A stretch of DNA of 64,000 nucleotides from Nocardioides lianchengensis (GTDB taxonomy: Bacteria; Actinomycetota; Actinomycetes; Propionibacteriales; Nocardioidaceae): positions 1 to 64,000 of the forward strand of contig NZ_FMZM01000016.1 of the NCBI RefSeq assembly GCF_900101465.1, written 5' to 3'. Below, one piece after another: positions 1-9,306 of this stretch. Numbering within the stretch: the first letter of the stretch is position 1; each line of letters opens with the position of its first letter. The notes beneath the pieces are model-generated. The model worked only from the letters and a program-made list of their open reading frames with translations, was not told the origin of the DNA and searched no databases. The position numbers and the translations under genes are program-made.

Positions 1-2328
1 GCTGACGGTGACGGCGACCGGGACGGTCTCCTCACCCGGCGGGTTCAACCGGTGGTCCCGGTTCGACACGTAGACCCGCTGCCGCTCCTCGTCCACCGCG
101 ATCCCGTAGCCGTCCTTGCCGAACTGCGGACCCGGCTTGTCCACCAGCAGCTCACCCTTGGCCGCGTCGTAGACCGAGAACCCACCCGAGGACGCCGACA
201 CCCCGGTGAAGCCGACGTACAGCAGCCCGTTCGTCGAGTCGAAGTCCACCTGCCGGGCCGAGGCCCGCGTCGGCGACTCCCACACCTGCTTGAAGTTCGC
301 GCCCGCATCGAAGACCTCGACGTTCTTCACGTCCGTCAGCTCCTCGAAGTACGCCACCGCCACGTGCCCACCGACCTCGTCGGCCGCCACGTAGTACGCA
401 CCCGTCGTGCCGTTGATCGTGCCCAACGACTCACCCGTCACCGCGTTGAACACCTCCACCCCACGCGCCGGGATCGCCGCATAGACATAACCCAGCTTCG
501 GGTCCACATCGATCGACCGGTTCGACTCACTGATCGGGAACGGACCCCGCACCACCTCACCGAACGACCCGGCCGCGATCGACACCACGACCCAGTTCTT
601 GTTCTGCTGCCCCACGTACAGCAGCTTCCTCGCATCATCGATGCCCAGGTCCCGGATGTTCTCCGGCAACGTCATCGACCGCAGCACCTTGTCCGTCACC
701 GGATCGATCTCCCAGATCGTCCGACCGTTCTGATCACCCAGGAACAACGTGTCCCGCTCCTGCGAGAACACCACCCCCGCCGGCAGCTGCGCCGTCACGT
801 CATCCACCGACACGAGGGACTTCTCGAAGGCGTAGTCGAGGTCACCGACCGGGTCGGTCGGGTCGGTGGGGTCCGTCGGGTCCGTGGGGTCCGTCGGGTT
901 CTCGCAGCCCAGGCACGGGCCGGGGTCGGTCGGGTCGATGACGTCCGGGGCCTCGTCGTCGGTGACGGCCTTGCCGTGCTCGTTCTTCACGATGGTGAAG
1001 CCGTCGTAGTACTGACCGTCGGCCGTGCGCGACTCGTAGCGCAGCCGACCGCTGGAGACGTCGATGGCCTGGTAGAGCTGGAGGCCGCCGCCCATCCGGC
1101 GCAGGTGCGCGTCGTTGTCGTTCCAGACCCGCGGGCCGGCGCGGTACTGCTTGTCACCCACGACCGAGACCGCGAAGACCGGCCCGGAGTAGCTCCGCTC
1201 CTTGTCCCAGCTCGCGGGGTTGCCCACCTCCGCGGCGTCGGTGTTGCCGCGGCCGTAGCCGTGGTCGTGGCCCTGCAGGACCAGGTCGACGTCGTACTTC
1301 TCCATCAGCGGCAGCCAGGACTGGCGCAGCGCCCGGTTGTTGCGGCCCTCGTCGAGGGAGAACAGCGGGTGGTGGAAGTAGACGACCGTCCACTGGTTGG
1401 GGTTGTCCTTCAGGACGCCGTCGAGCCACGCGGTCTGGATCGCGAGCGGCTCGGCCGAGCTCAGGTTGCTGTTGAGCGAGATGAACCGGACGCCCTGGTA
1501 GTCGGTGTAGTGGACCGTCCCCTCCATCGCGTCGTACGCCGGCCCCTGACCCTGCGGCCCGGTGTCGGGGTAGGTGAACTGGGCCTGGAACTGGTCCGAG
1601 ATCGCCTCCCCCTCGTACTCGTGGTTGCCGGGTGCCATCAGGAAGTTGGTGGTGCCGAGCACGTAGTCGGTGGCGTCGTACACCTCGCCCCACTGCTGGT
1701 CGCTCATCGCGTCGTTGACCAGGTCGCCGACCTGCACGACCAGGTCGGCGTCCGGCCGGTCCCGGAAGGCGTTGCGCATGACCCGCGAGGCCTGGGACTT
1801 GATGCCGGTCTGCACGTCGCCGAAGTAGAGGAACGAGAACGGGTCGGCGGTGGCCGACTCGGTGGTGAAGTGCTGCCACTCGCTGAAGTTGGTGCGGTCA
1901 CCGACCCGGTACTGGTACATCGTGCCGGGCTCGAGGCCGGTGAGCCGCGCGCCGTGGAAGGTCTGCCGATAGCCCAGGTCGGCCGTCATCTCGGTCGACC
2001 GCTCGGCCGCGAACGTCGTGTTGTCGTTGCGGTAGGTCAGGCTCGAGGCCTCCCGCAGCTCGACGACGGGCTCGGCCACGCCGGTCGAGGTGCGCCAGGT
2101 GACGTACTGGCTCGTCGACGGGTCGGCCGTCGGCGTCAGCGTGATCCGGTCCGGGACCCGGGAGGGCGCGTAGAACGCCGCGGCGTCCACCGGGGCCGCC
2201 GAGGCGGGAGCCGGTACGACGGCGCCGACGCCGGCCAGCAGCGTGCCGGCCGCGAGGGCCGCGGCGAAGCCGGCGCGGAGCCGGGACCGGCGACCGGACG
2301 GGTGGTCGGACGGGTGGTCGGACTGCAT
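1..2328 (-). CDS. Secreted purple-acid-phosphatase-like metallophosphoesterase with C-terminal beta-propeller-like region (partial, 3' end outside window)
   Basis: An uninterrupted frame of 776 codons starts at the ATG at 2328 and runs off the left edge. Residues 1-44 look like a signal peptide (basic start, hydrophobic stretch, ending PASA). Residues about 55-155 resemble the fibronectin-like N-terminal domain of purple acid phosphatases. The metallophosphoesterase core follows: GDVQ near 170, GDLVND near 201, GNHEYEG near 234, FHHP near 318 and GHDHGYGRG near 353, so all metal-ligand blocks are present. A linker of five Thr-Asp-Pro repeats lies near 478-493. It leads into a YncE-like repeat region (for example FLGDQNGRTIWEIDP, KLLYVGQQN). 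Expected role is extracellular phosphomonoester hydrolysis. It follows its paralogue (2376-4526) on the same strand after 47 nt, so the two are probably co-transcribed. Confidence 0.85.
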   Translation of the reverse strand, partial: MQSDHPSDHPSGRRSRLRAGFAAALAAGTLLAGVGAVVPAPASAAPVDAAAFYAPSRVPDRITLTPTADPSTSQYVTWRTSTGVAEPVVELREASSLTYRNDNTTFAAERSTEMTADLGYRQTFHGARLTGLEPGTMYQYRVGDRTNFSEWQHFTTESATADPFSFLYFGDVQTGIKSQASRVMRNAFRDRPDADLVVQVGDLVNDAMSDQQWGEVYDATDYVLGTTNFLMAPGNHEYEGEAISDQFQAQFTYPDTGPQGQGPAYDAMEGTVHYTDYQGVRFISLNSNLSSAEPLAIQTAWLDGVLKDNPNQWTVVYFHHPLFSLDEGRNNRALRQSWLPLMEKYDVDLVLQGHDHGYGRGNTDAAEVGNPASWDKERSYSGPVFAVSVVGDKQYRAGPRVWNDNDAHLRRMGGGLQLYQAIDVSSGRLRYESRTADGQYYDGFTIVKNEHGKAVTDDEAPDVIDPTDPGPCLGCENPTDPTDPTDPTDPTDPVGDLDYAFEKSLVSVDDVTAQLPAGVVFSQERDTLFLGDQNGRTIWEIDPVTDKVLRSMTLPENIRDLGIDDARKLLYVGQQNKNWVVVSIAAGSFGEVVRGPFPISESNRSIDVDPKLGYVYAAIPARGVEVFNAVTGESLGTINGTTGAYYVAADEVGGHVAVAYFEELTDVKNVEVFDAGANFKQVWESPTRASARQVDFDSTNGLLYVGFTGVSASSGGFSVYDAAKGELLVDKPGPQFGKDGYGIAVDEERQRVYVSNRDHRLNPPGEETVPVAVTVS

Positions 2329-2375
2329 GGAGGTCCCTCTCGGGTCGCGGGGGCGGTCGGGGCGGGGAGCGGTCG

Positions 2376-4526
2376 TCATCGGACCCTCACCACCCGGGCG
2401 GCCGAGGTGGAGCCGGCGACGTTCGCGGTCCCGGCGTAGGCGACCGTGATCCGGTGCTTGCCCGGGGCCAGGCGCGGCAGCCGCACCGTGGCCTTCCCGG
2501 CCTTCAGCACGACCCGGGCCACGACCCGCTTGCCGTCGCGGACCACCAGGGCGGCGTTCGGGGCGGCGATGCCGGGCACGGAGACCCGGACGGTGAGCCG
2601 CCCGCGCTGGCCGGGCCGGACCCGCGCCGGAGCGGTGACCCGGGTGGTCGACCGCGCCTTGGTCACGTTGACCAGGACGGGCGCCGACGTACCACCGCGG
2701 ACGGCGGTGCCGCGAGGCACGAAGGTCACGGTCAGCGCGTGCCGACCCGCGGACAGGGTGCGCGGGAGCACGGCGGTGGCGACCCCGGAGGCGTTGACGC
2801 CGACCCCGGTGGCCACGACGGTGCGGCCGTCGCGGACGACGACGCTGCCGGCCGGGACGACGCCCGCGACCGGGGCGACCCGGGCGGTGACGCGGACCGG
2901 CGTCGAGGTGCCGTAGACCTGGCGTGCGGCCCGGTCGGCGGTGACCGTCGGCGTCACGAGCGTCGGCGTCGGGGTGGTCGGCTCCTCGGGCTCCTCCGTC
3001 GGCTCGTCGGTCGGTACGGCGCCCGGGACGGCCGGCTCGGGCAGGCTCGGCCGGCCGATGTCGCCACGCGTCGAGCCGGGCCCGGAGGCCCGCGCGGTCG
3101 TCTCGGTGGTGACCAGCTTCTTCCCGGCCGACTTGGCGATCGTGAACGCGTCGACCAGGTTGCCGGCGACGTCCCAGGTCTCGACGTGCATCTCGCCGGC
3201 CTTCACGTCGACGAGCTGGTAGAGCTGGGTGTCGCGGCCGACCACGCGCAGGTGGGCGCCGTTGGTGACCCAGTTGTTGGAGTCCGCCGGGTCCGGGACG
3301 TAGTACTTCGGTCCGGCCACGGAGACCAGGTAGACCGGGCCGGTGTGGCTCTTGTCCTTGGTCGCGCCGGCCGGGAGCCCGGCCTCGTTGGCGAGCAGGT
3401 TGCCGCGCCCGTAGGCGTGGTCGTGACCCTGCATGACGATGTCGACGTCGTACTTCTCGAAGAGCGGGAGCCAGGCCTGGCGCAGCGCGGCGTTGTCGCG
3501 GCCCGAGGTCACCGAGAAGACCGGGTGGTGGAAGGTGGCGACGGTCCACTGGTTCGGGTTGTTCTTCAGCACGTCCTCCAGCCACGCGGTCTGCGCGGCC
3601 ATCGCGGCGGTGTCGCCGGGGAAGTTGCTGTTCAGGGCGATGAATCGGACGCCCTGGTAGTCGGTGTAGTAGACGTTCTCGTCGTAGAGCTGGGTGACCC
3701 GCTCGTCGGTCGCGGGACCGTTGCCCGGGTACTCGAACTGCGCGCCCCAGTGCCGCGACAGCGTCGGGCCCGGGTAGTACTCGTGGTTGCCCGCCGCGGC
3801 GATCACGTTCATCCCGCCGTTGGCGTAGCCGGCGGCCTCGAACCACTGGCCCCACTCGGCGTCGGAGATGTCGGTGTCGATGAGGTCGCCGGCGTGCAGG
3901 ACGGCCCGGGCGTACGGCCGCGCCTCGGTCGCCGCGCGGAAGGTGCGCGACACGTACGACTTGATGTCGTTCTGCGCGTCGCCCTGCATGATGAACGAGA
4001 ACGGCTCCGCGGTCGCGGCGGCCGTCGTGAACTCGGCCCACTCGCTCCAGGTGTCGCCGTCGCCCACGCGGTAGACGTAGGTGGTCGCGGCCTTCAGGTC
4101 CGTGATCGTCGCCGAGTGGTGCGCGACGTCGTACCCGAGGTCGGTGCGGAAGGTCGTGGTGGTCGCCTCGACCGTGCGCTCGGCCGTGACGACGCCCGGG
4201 ACGGCGACCGCGAGCTGCAGGCGCGGGGCGCCGGCGGACGTCGAGGTCCGCCAGGACACGCTCTGGGAGACGGCGGGCGTGGCGGTCGGGGTGAGGATCA
4301 CCCGGTCCGGCACGACCTGCGGGTCGTAGATGGTCGCCGGGTTGACGGCCGGCGGCGCGAGCCCGCCGCCTGCGGCCAGGGAGACGACGCCGGTCGTGGC
4401 CACGAGCCCGAGGGCCAGGCTGCCGACGACGAGGCCGGCCCGGGTCGGGCGCCAGCGCGACCGTCCGGGAGTGCGGCCTGGGTCTGCGGGACGGGTGCTG
4501 CTGCTTCCGGGGGTGCCGGTGGACAT
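2376..4526 (-). CDS. Secreted purple-acid-phosphatase-like metallophosphoesterase with Ig-like C-terminal repeats
   Basis: The protein has 716 aa. A basic N-terminus and hydrophobic segment (about 30-55) indicate export. A fibronectin-type N-terminal domain (about 70-170) precedes the metallophosphoesterase core, with GDAQ near 182, GDLID near 213, GNHEYYPG near 246, HHPVF and GHDHAYGRG. After a Pro/Thr-rich linker come two Ig-like repeats rich in Val, Thr and Gly (for example GSVVVRDGRTVVATG), typical of surface adhesion or spacing modules. It is a clear paralogue of the next gene downstream in the catalytic half, but the C-terminal modules differ. The likely substrate is a phosphomonoester outside the cell; the exact substrate is unknown. 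The 242 nt upstream hold a weak PHO-box-like 11-mer repeat (4710-4731). Confidence 0.88.
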   Translation of the reverse strand: MSTGTPGSSSTRPADPGRTPGRSRWRPTRAGLVVGSLALGLVATTGVVSLAAGGGLAPPAVNPATIYDPQVVPDRVILTPTATPAVSQSVSWRTSTSAGAPRLQLAVAVPGVVTAERTVEATTTTFRTDLGYDVAHHSATITDLKAATTYVYRVGDGDTWSEWAEFTTAAATAEPFSFIMQGDAQNDIKSYVSRTFRAATEARPYARAVLHAGDLIDTDISDAEWGQWFEAAGYANGGMNVIAAAGNHEYYPGPTLSRHWGAQFEYPGNGPATDERVTQLYDENVYYTDYQGVRFIALNSNFPGDTAAMAAQTAWLEDVLKNNPNQWTVATFHHPVFSVTSGRDNAALRQAWLPLFEKYDVDIVMQGHDHAYGRGNLLANEAGLPAGATKDKSHTGPVYLVSVAGPKYYVPDPADSNNWVTNGAHLRVVGRDTQLYQLVDVKAGEMHVETWDVAGNLVDAFTIAKSAGKKLVTTETTARASGPGSTRGDIGRPSLPEPAVPGAVPTDEPTEEPEEPTTPTPTLVTPTVTADRAARQVYGTSTPVRVTARVAPVAGVVPAGSVVVRDGRTVVATGVGVNASGVATAVLPRTLSAGRHALTVTFVPRGTAVRGGTSAPVLVNVTKARSTTRVTAPARVRPGQRGRLTVRVSVPGIAAPNAALVVRDGKRVVARVVLKAGKATVRLPRLAPGKHRITVAYAGTANVAGSTSAARVVRVR

Positions 4527-4768
4527 GCCGGGAGGGGCCTCTCGTTCGGGACAGGACGCCGCCCGTCACCGGGCAGCGGGGAGCCTCGGCACCTGCCCGA
4601 GAGGTGCCGCTCCGGAGCGGACGCTAGGGGAGCCCGGACCCCCTGCCGGACCACGTGGACGAGCCCGTTCCGCGTCCCGACGGCATCTCGTCCTCGCCCG
4701 TCGCCGGCTCTTCACCGAGCGTTGTCCGAGCCGTGGGTGAGGCGTCTAGACCGAGCGGCGCGAAGACG

Positions 4769-5272
4769 TCACCGGTCCGACGCGGCGTGTTCATCCGCCG
4801 GCAGCCCACCCGGCCCCGGACGCGGCGCGACGTCGCGCGGGTCGGTGACCCGGTGCCCGTGCTCGCAGACCAGCGCGGCGTGCACGACGCCCCCGCAGTC
4901 GCGGTGGGCGACCTCGACCGGCGGACCGCCGGGGTCGGCGAGGTAACGGTCGCCCCAATCGGCGATCGCCACCAGGACGGGGTAGAGGTCGAAGCCCTTC
5001 GGGGTCAGCCGGTACTCGTGCCGCTCGCGCGCCCCGTCGTCGCGGTACGGCGCCCGCCGCAGGATCTCCTGGTCGACCAGGAGGGCCAGCCGGTTGCTGA
5101 GCACCTGGCGCGGGATGCCGCTGTGGCGGCGGATGTCGTCGAAGCGGCGCACCCCGTTGAACACCTCGCGCAGCACGACGAACGTCCACCGCTCCCCCAG
5201 CACGGCCATCGAGCGACCGACGGTGCAGTTGGCGGTCGACCAGTCGAGAGCGGGCGGGTAGCTCGTGGCCAT
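4769..5272 (-). CDS. HxlR-family winged-helix transcriptional regulator
   Basis: The protein has 167 aa from the ATG at 5272; an in-frame GTG at 5278 would add two residues. The N-terminal Cys (TANCTVGRSMAVLGERW) and the helix-turn-helix stretch FDDIRRHSGIPRQVLSNRL are the HxlR hallmark. Members bind DNA as dimers and sense redox, aldehyde or aromatic signals. It is divergent from a hotdog thioesterase, and the short intergenic space carries an inverted repeat (5291-5313), so local regulation is likely. The C-terminus (about 120-167) extends beyond the minimal HxlR domain and has several His/Cys residues (HRDCGGVVHAALVCEHGH) that could form a metal site; this is inference. Confidence 0.9.
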   Translation of the reverse strand: MATSYPPALDWSTANCTVGRSMAVLGERWTFVVLREVFNGVRRFDDIRRHSGIPRQVLSNRLALLVDQEILRRAPYRDDGARERHEYRLTPKGFDLYPVLVAIADWGDRYLADPGGPPVEVAHRDCGGVVHAALVCEHGHRVTDPRDVAPRPGPGGLPADEHAASDR

Positions 5273-5290
5273 CCTCACAGCCTACCGCTG

Positions 5291-5313
5291 CTGAGTCTCG
5301 TTGACAGACCCAG
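5291..5313. promoter_or_regulatory. Inverted repeat, candidate HxlR operator
   Basis: CTGAGTCT, a 7-nt spacer and AGACCCAG form 8-bp arms with one mismatch. The repeat lies between the divergent HxlR gene and the thioesterase gene and overlaps a TTGACA sequence (5301-5306) that could be a -35 box. Assignment to HxlR rests on position only. Confidence 0.45.
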
Positions 5314-5336
5314 CGCGAGTGCGCTTCCCTGAGTCC

Positions 5337-5801
5337 ATGACCGAGACCCAGACTCCGGCGCCCGAGCTCGACCTGGCCGCGATGAGCGGCCTGGAGGTGC
5401 TGATGGCGATGCGCGACGGGCTGCTGCCGGCGGCTCCGATCGCCCAGACCCTCGGGATGGTGAACTTCGACGGCGAGCACGGCTCCATCTCGGTCGAGCT
5501 CGACCCCGAGCACCGCCACTACAACCCGCTCGGCACGGTCCACGGCGGGGTCATCTCGACCCTGCTCGACACCGCCGCGGGCTGCTCGGTCCACTCCACG
5601 CTCGGCCCCGGCGAGGGCTACACCTCGCTCGACCTGACGGTGAAGTTCCTGCGGCCCGCGACGGTCGACTCCGGGCGGCTGCGCGCGGTCGGCCGGGTCA
5701 TCCAGCGCGGTCGTCGTACGGCGCTGGCGGAGGCGCAGCTGTTCGACGGCCGCGGCAAGCTGGTCGCGCACGCCACGTCGTCCTGCATGATCTTCGCCTG
5801 A
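5337..5801 (+). CDS. PaaI-type hotdog-fold acyl-CoA thioesterase
   Basis: The protein has 154 aa from the ATG at 5337; a TTG at 5301 in the same frame falls inside the candidate operator and is less likely. The hotdog signature [22 protein letters not shown] is present, with the Gly-rich turn and the Asp expected for PaaI/YbgC-like thioesterases. The family hydrolyses acyl- or aryl-CoA thioesters in the cytoplasm, often rescuing CoA during aromatic or fatty acid degradation. It is divergent from an HxlR regulator and 20 nt upstream of ung, with which it may share a transcript. The substrate cannot be read from sequence. Confidence 0.9.
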   Translation: MTETQTPAPELDLAAMSGLEVLMAMRDGLLPAAPIAQTLGMVNFDGEHGSISVELDPEHRHYNPLGTVHGGVISTLLDTAAGCSVHSTLGPGEGYTSLDLTVKFLRPATVDSGRLRAVGRVIQRGRRTALAEAQLFDGRGKLVAHATSSCMIFA

Positions 5802-5821
5802 CGCCCCTCTACGGTGGGCGC

Positions 5822-6511
5822 GTGAGCGCACTCGCGGGACTGGTCGACCAGGGTCTGATGGCGCCGGACTGGGCCGAGGCCCTGGCGCCGGTGGACGAGC
5901 AGGTCGCGGCGATGGGGCGGTTCCTGCGCGAGGAGATCGCGGCGCACCGGCCCTACCTGCCGACCGGCGAGAACGTCTTCCGCGCCTTCCGCCGCCCGCT
6001 CGCGGACGTGCGGGTGCTGATCGTGGGCCAGGACCCGTACCCGACGCCCGGCCACCCGATCGGCCTGAGCTTCGCGGTCGAGGCGCACGTGCGGCCGATC
6101 CCCCGGAGCCTGGCCAACATCTACACCGAGCTCGGCGACGACCTGAACCTCGAGATGCCCGCCCACGGCGACCTGACCGCGTGGGCCGACGCGGGCGTGA
6201 TGCTGCTCAACCGGGTCCTCACGGTGCAGCCCGGCGCCTCGGCGTCGCACCGCGGCAAGGGCTGGGAGCAGGTGACCCAGCAGGCCATCGAGGCCCTGGT
6301 CGCACGGGGCGGTCCGCTCGCCGCGATCCTCTGGGGCCGCGACGCCCAGAGCCTCAAGCCGATGCTCGGCAGCACGCCGTACGTCGAGTCGGTGCACCCG
6401 TCCCCGCTCTCCGCCAGCCGGGGATTCTTCGGCTCGCGGCCCTTCAGCCGGGTCAACGCCCTGCTGGTCGAGCAGGGCGGCGAGCCGGTCGACTGGCGGG
6501 TGCCCGCGTGA
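5822..6511 (+). CDS. ung: Uracil-DNA glycosylase, family 1
   Basis: The protein has 229 aa from GTG at 5822, the normal length for Ung. The water-activating loop GQDPYP (about residue 70), the uracil-binding LLNRVLTVQ segment (about 130) and the DNA-intercalation loop [11 protein letters not shown] (about 192) are all present. GQDPYP in place of the E. coli GQDPYH is usual in actinobacterial Ung. It removes uracil from DNA after cytosine deamination or dUTP incorporation, which matters in a high-GC genome. Its stop overlaps the GTG start of the YdcF-type gene (GTGA, 6508-6511), indicating translational coupling. Confidence 0.96.
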   Translation: MSALAGLVDQGLMAPDWAEALAPVDEQVAAMGRFLREEIAAHRPYLPTGENVFRAFRRPLADVRVLIVGQDPYPTPGHPIGLSFAVEAHVRPIPRSLANIYTELGDDLNLEMPAHGDLTAWADAGVMLLNRVLTVQPGASASHRGKGWEQVTQQAIEALVARGGPLAAILWGRDAQSLKPMLGSTPYVESVHPSPLSASRGFFGSRPFSRVNALLVEQGGEPVDWRVPA

Positions 6512-7170
6512 GCCGGCGTCGCCGCCTCGCGGTCGTCGCGGGCGTCCTGGTGGTCCTGGCCGGCGCCCTCGTCGGTACGGCGAACGCGGTCGTGCTCGCC
6601 CGCACCGACGACCTGGTCCTGACCGACCCCGACGACGTCCCCCACGCCCAGGTGGCGATCGTGCCGGGCTCGATGGTGCGCCCCGACGGCACCCTCGGGA
6701 CGATCGTGCAGGCCCGGGTCGACGCGGCGGTGGCGCTGCACGACGCCGGCACGGTCGACAAGATCCTGCTCTCCGGCGACAACGGCACCCGCGCGTACAA
6801 CGAGCCCGACACCATGCGCGACGCCGTGCTCGCGGCCGGCGTACCGCCCGAGGACGTGTTCACCGACTACGCCGGCTTCAACACCTGGTACACCATGCGC
6901 CGCGCGCGACTGGTCTTCGAGGTCGACTCGGCGGTCGTGGTGACCCAGGCCTTCCACGTCGCCCGCGCGGTCGACCTCGGCCGGGCCGCCGGGCTCGACG
7001 TCCACGGCCTCGCGGTCGACAGCGCCGGGCGGCTGCGGGTGCGGGCGCGGGAGGTGCTCGCGCGGGTGCGCGGCTTCGGCGAGGCGACGGTCCGTCCCGA
7101 CGTCACCCTGGGCCCGACGCTGCCCATCACCGGCGACGGCCGGAGCTCGTGGGCGGAGCCGAAGCCCTGA
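6508..7170 (+). CDS. YdcF/SanA-family membrane-anchored protein (DUF218)
   Basis: The protein has 220 aa and begins at the GTG overlapping the ung stop. A short basic stretch is followed by one hydrophobic segment (about 6-28), then an exported DUF218 domain with [40 protein letters not shown] and [12 protein letters not shown], the order seen in SanA (vancomycin sensitivity/envelope barrier). The fold is nucleotide-binding-like but the reaction is unknown. The link to ung looks like coupling rather than shared function. Confidence 0.88.
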   Translation: MSRRRRLAVVAGVLVVLAGALVGTANAVVLARTDDLVLTDPDDVPHAQVAIVPGSMVRPDGTLGTIVQARVDAAVALHDAGTVDKILLSGDNGTRAYNEPDTMRDAVLAAGVPPEDVFTDYAGFNTWYTMRRARLVFEVDSAVVVTQAFHVARAVDLGRAAGLDVHGLAVDSAGRLRVRAREVLARVRGFGEATVRPDVTLGPTLPITGDGRSSWAEPKP

Positions 7171-7221
7171 CAGGCCGGCCTCCGATGGAATAAAGTTGAA
7201 AGTGAAACCATTGGAGGAGAC

Positions 7222-8004
7222 ATGGCCGCTGTCGACACCCGCATGCCCGCGCTCTACATCGGGCACGGCGCTCCCCCGCTCCTCGACGACGCCCTCTGGT
7301 CCGGGCAGCTCGCCGAGCTGTCCGCGGACCTCCCGCGGCCGACGGCGATCCTGATCGTCAGCGCGCACTGGGAGTCGGCACCGATCAGCCTGAGCGCCAG
7401 CGGGGCGCCGCTCGTCTACGACTTCGGCGGCTTCGACCCGAAGTACTACGAGATGACCTACCGCACCCCGGACGCCTCCGACCTCGCACGCAAGGTGGCG
7501 GCCCTGATGCCGGCCACCCAGCCGGTCCACCAGCACGCGACCCGCGGTCTGGACCACGGAGCGTGGGTGCCGCTGACGATCATGTACCCGGCGGCCGACG
7601 TACCCGTCCTGCAGATGTCGCTGCCCACCGAGGACCCCGGCACCCTGCTCGAGATCGGCCGGCGGCTCCGGCCGCTGCGCGACGAGGGCGTGCTGATCAT
7701 CGGCTCGGGCTTCCTCACCCACGGCCTGCGCTACCTGCGCGAGTTCCGCATCGACGCGCCCGCGCCGGGCTGGTCCACCGAGTTCGACCACTGGGCGTCG
7801 GAGGCGATCGCCCGCGGCGACGTCGACGCCCTCGCCAACTTCCGCGAGCTGGCGCCCGGCATGCCCTACGCGCACCCCACGGTCGAGCACTACACGCCGC
7901 TCTTCGTCACCCTCGGCGCCTCCGTCGACCCCAGCACCCCTGCCGAGCAGATCATCGACGGGTTCTGGATGGGGCTGTCGAAGCGGTCGTTGCTCGTGGC
8001 GTGA
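7222..8004 (+). CDS. DODA-type extradiol ring-cleaving dioxygenase (LigB family)
   Basis: The protein has 260 aa from an ATG with a strong ribosome site (GGAGGA at 7212-7217). LYIGHGAPP (about 12), VSAHWES (about 50) and LDHGAWVPL (about 113) supply the His residues of the metal site in the 4,5-DOPA dioxygenase/YgiD group. Members open catechol rings with O2, although YgiD-like enzymes may also act on bulkier or unknown diols. The upstream region (about 7186-7211) is AT-rich for this genome and contains TTGAAAGTGAAAC, which resembles a sequence in front of the LLM oxidoreductase gene at 19 kb. The gene is convergent with the aldo/keto reductase gene. Confidence 0.92.
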   Translation: MAAVDTRMPALYIGHGAPPLLDDALWSGQLAELSADLPRPTAILIVSAHWESAPISLSASGAPLVYDFGGFDPKYYEMTYRTPDASDLARKVAALMPATQPVHQHATRGLDHGAWVPLTIMYPAADVPVLQMSLPTEDPGTLLEIGRRLRPLRDEGVLIIGSGFLTHGLRYLREFRIDAPAPGWSTEFDHWASEAIARGDVDALANFRELAPGMPYAHPTVEHYTPLFVTLGASVDPSTPAEQIIDGFWMGLSKRSLLVA

Positions 8005-8321
8005 GGTGCTGGCGGGCCGATTGCATGATTCACCGGCCGGCCGGTGACGTTGGCACTGGACGGCCGAGCCATCCACGGGGTCGGCGCCGCACGCGGAGGA
8101 GTGGGAAAGGAGACGCGCCAGCACCGGCCCGCGGCCCGGCCGATCCCTCCGGCCCGTCACTTTCCTCCTCGCCCGTGACCCGGCCCGTCACTTTTCTCAC
8201 GACCCCGCCCGGCAGCACCCAGCTCCTCAGGTACGACGCCCCGCGTCCGATGTGAACGGCACACCGGACGCGGACGCCGTCGCCATGGGGCGGCGGCGTA
8301 CGCGCACGTCGACCACTCGCG
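8005..8321. other. Intergenic region between convergent genes, with palindrome and direct repeat
   Basis: No convincing gene is present in these 317 nt. At 8030-8047 there is a perfect 18-bp palindrome (TCACCGGCCGGCCGGTGA). At 8149-8165 and 8180-8196 a 17-nt unit (CCGGCCCGTCACTTTyC) is repeated directly at 31-nt spacing. GTGAC/GTCAC arms between the copies can also pair. The location between two 3' ends suggests transcript-end structure. Confidence 0.6.
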
Positions 8322-9281
8322 TCAGCCGGCGGTGATCTCGTCCAGCTCGACCAGGTCGGCCTCGGTCGGGTCCCAGCGCAGCGCGGCGGCGTTGCGGCGC
8401 ACCTGGTCGCCGGAGGTCGCACCCGAGATCACCGAGGCGACCGCCGGCTGCGCGGCGAGGCCGGCGATGGCCACGTCGAGGATCTCCAGGTCGCGGGCGG
8501 CGGCGTACGCCTCGAGGGCCTCGATCCGGTCCCAGTCGGCGCCGTCGAGCCAGCCGGACCGAGTGGGGTCGAGCGCGGCCCGGGAGCCCTCGGGGGCGCC
8601 GGCGCCGCGGCGGTACTTGCCGGTCAGCAGGCCGTACTCCAGCGGGAAGAACGGCAGGACGCCGAGGCCGTAGGTCTCGCACGCGGGCACCACCTCGTCC
8701 TCGATGGACCGGTCGAGCAGCGAGTAGCGGTTCTGCACGGAGACGAAGCGCTCCAGGCCGGCCGAGCGGGAGGTCCAGTCGGCATCGGCGACCTGCCAGC
8801 CCGCGAAGTTGGAGCAGCCCAGGTAGCCGATCTTGCCCTCGTGGACCAGGTCGGTCAGCACGGCCAGGGTCTCCTCGACCGGCGTGACCTCGTCCGGGGT
8901 GTGCAGCTGGTAGAGGTCGATGTGGTCGGTCCGCAACCGGCGCAGCGACGCCTCGACGGCACGCCGTACGTAGCGGCGCGACGCGCGTACGCCGTGGTCC
9001 GCCCCAAGGGCGCCACCCATGTCCATGCCGAACTTGGTGGCCAGCACGAACTCGTCGCGCCGGCCCTGCAGCGCCTCGCCGAGCAGCTCCTCGCTGCCGC
9101 CGGCCGGGGCACCATAGATGTCGGCGGTGTCGAGCAGCGTCACGCCGGTGTCGCTCGCCGCGTCCAGGATCCCCCGGACGCCGTCGAGGTCGACGCGGCG
9201 GCTGAACGCGTTGCAGCCGATCCCGACCGCGCTCACCATCAGGCCCGAGTCGCCCAGCGGGCGGTAGGTCATCTCGCTCAT
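8322..9281 (-). CDS. Aldo/keto reductase
   Basis: The protein has 319 aa, standard for the superfamily. The catalytic region is visible: LLDTADIYGAPAGGSEELLG (Asp and Tyr), ATKFGMDM (Lys) and YQLHTPDEVTP (His). The C-terminal cofactor segment SVISGATSGDQVRRN matches NADP(H) binding. It reduces aldehydes or ketones to alcohols. It is the last gene of a three-gene minus-strand operon (GMC oxidoreductase, aldehyde dehydrogenase, aldo/keto reductase; gaps 3 and 25 nt), so it probably acts on intermediates of the same substrate. Confidence 0.93.
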   Translation of the reverse strand: MSEMTYRPLGDSGLMVSAVGIGCNAFSRRVDLDGVRGILDAASDTGVTLLDTADIYGAPAGGSEELLGEALQGRRDEFVLATKFGMDMGGALGADHGVRASRRYVRRAVEASLRRLRTDHIDLYQLHTPDEVTPVEETLAVLTDLVHEGKIGYLGCSNFAGWQVADADWTSRSAGLERFVSVQNRYSLLDRSIEDEVVPACETYGLGVLPFFPLEYGLLTGKYRRGAGAPEGSRAALDPTRSGWLDGADWDRIEALEAYAAARDLEILDVAIAGLAAQPAVASVISGATSGDQVRRNAAALRWDPTEADLVELDEITAG

Positions 9282-9306
9282 CCGTACGACGCTATCCGCC
9301 AGTGGG

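Noticed and set aside
52-4946. Very long open frames on the plus strand opposite the two phosphatases (52-2439 and 2454-4946)
   Set aside because: The translations are Arg/Val/His-rich with no domains, while the minus strand encodes proteins with full catalytic motifs; in this GC range antisense frames stay open by composition.
8030-8060. Third member of the 17.9/46.8 kb palindromic family
   Set aside because: The palindrome and a nearby CTGGACG are similar in form, but the arms differ at too many bases to call it the same family.
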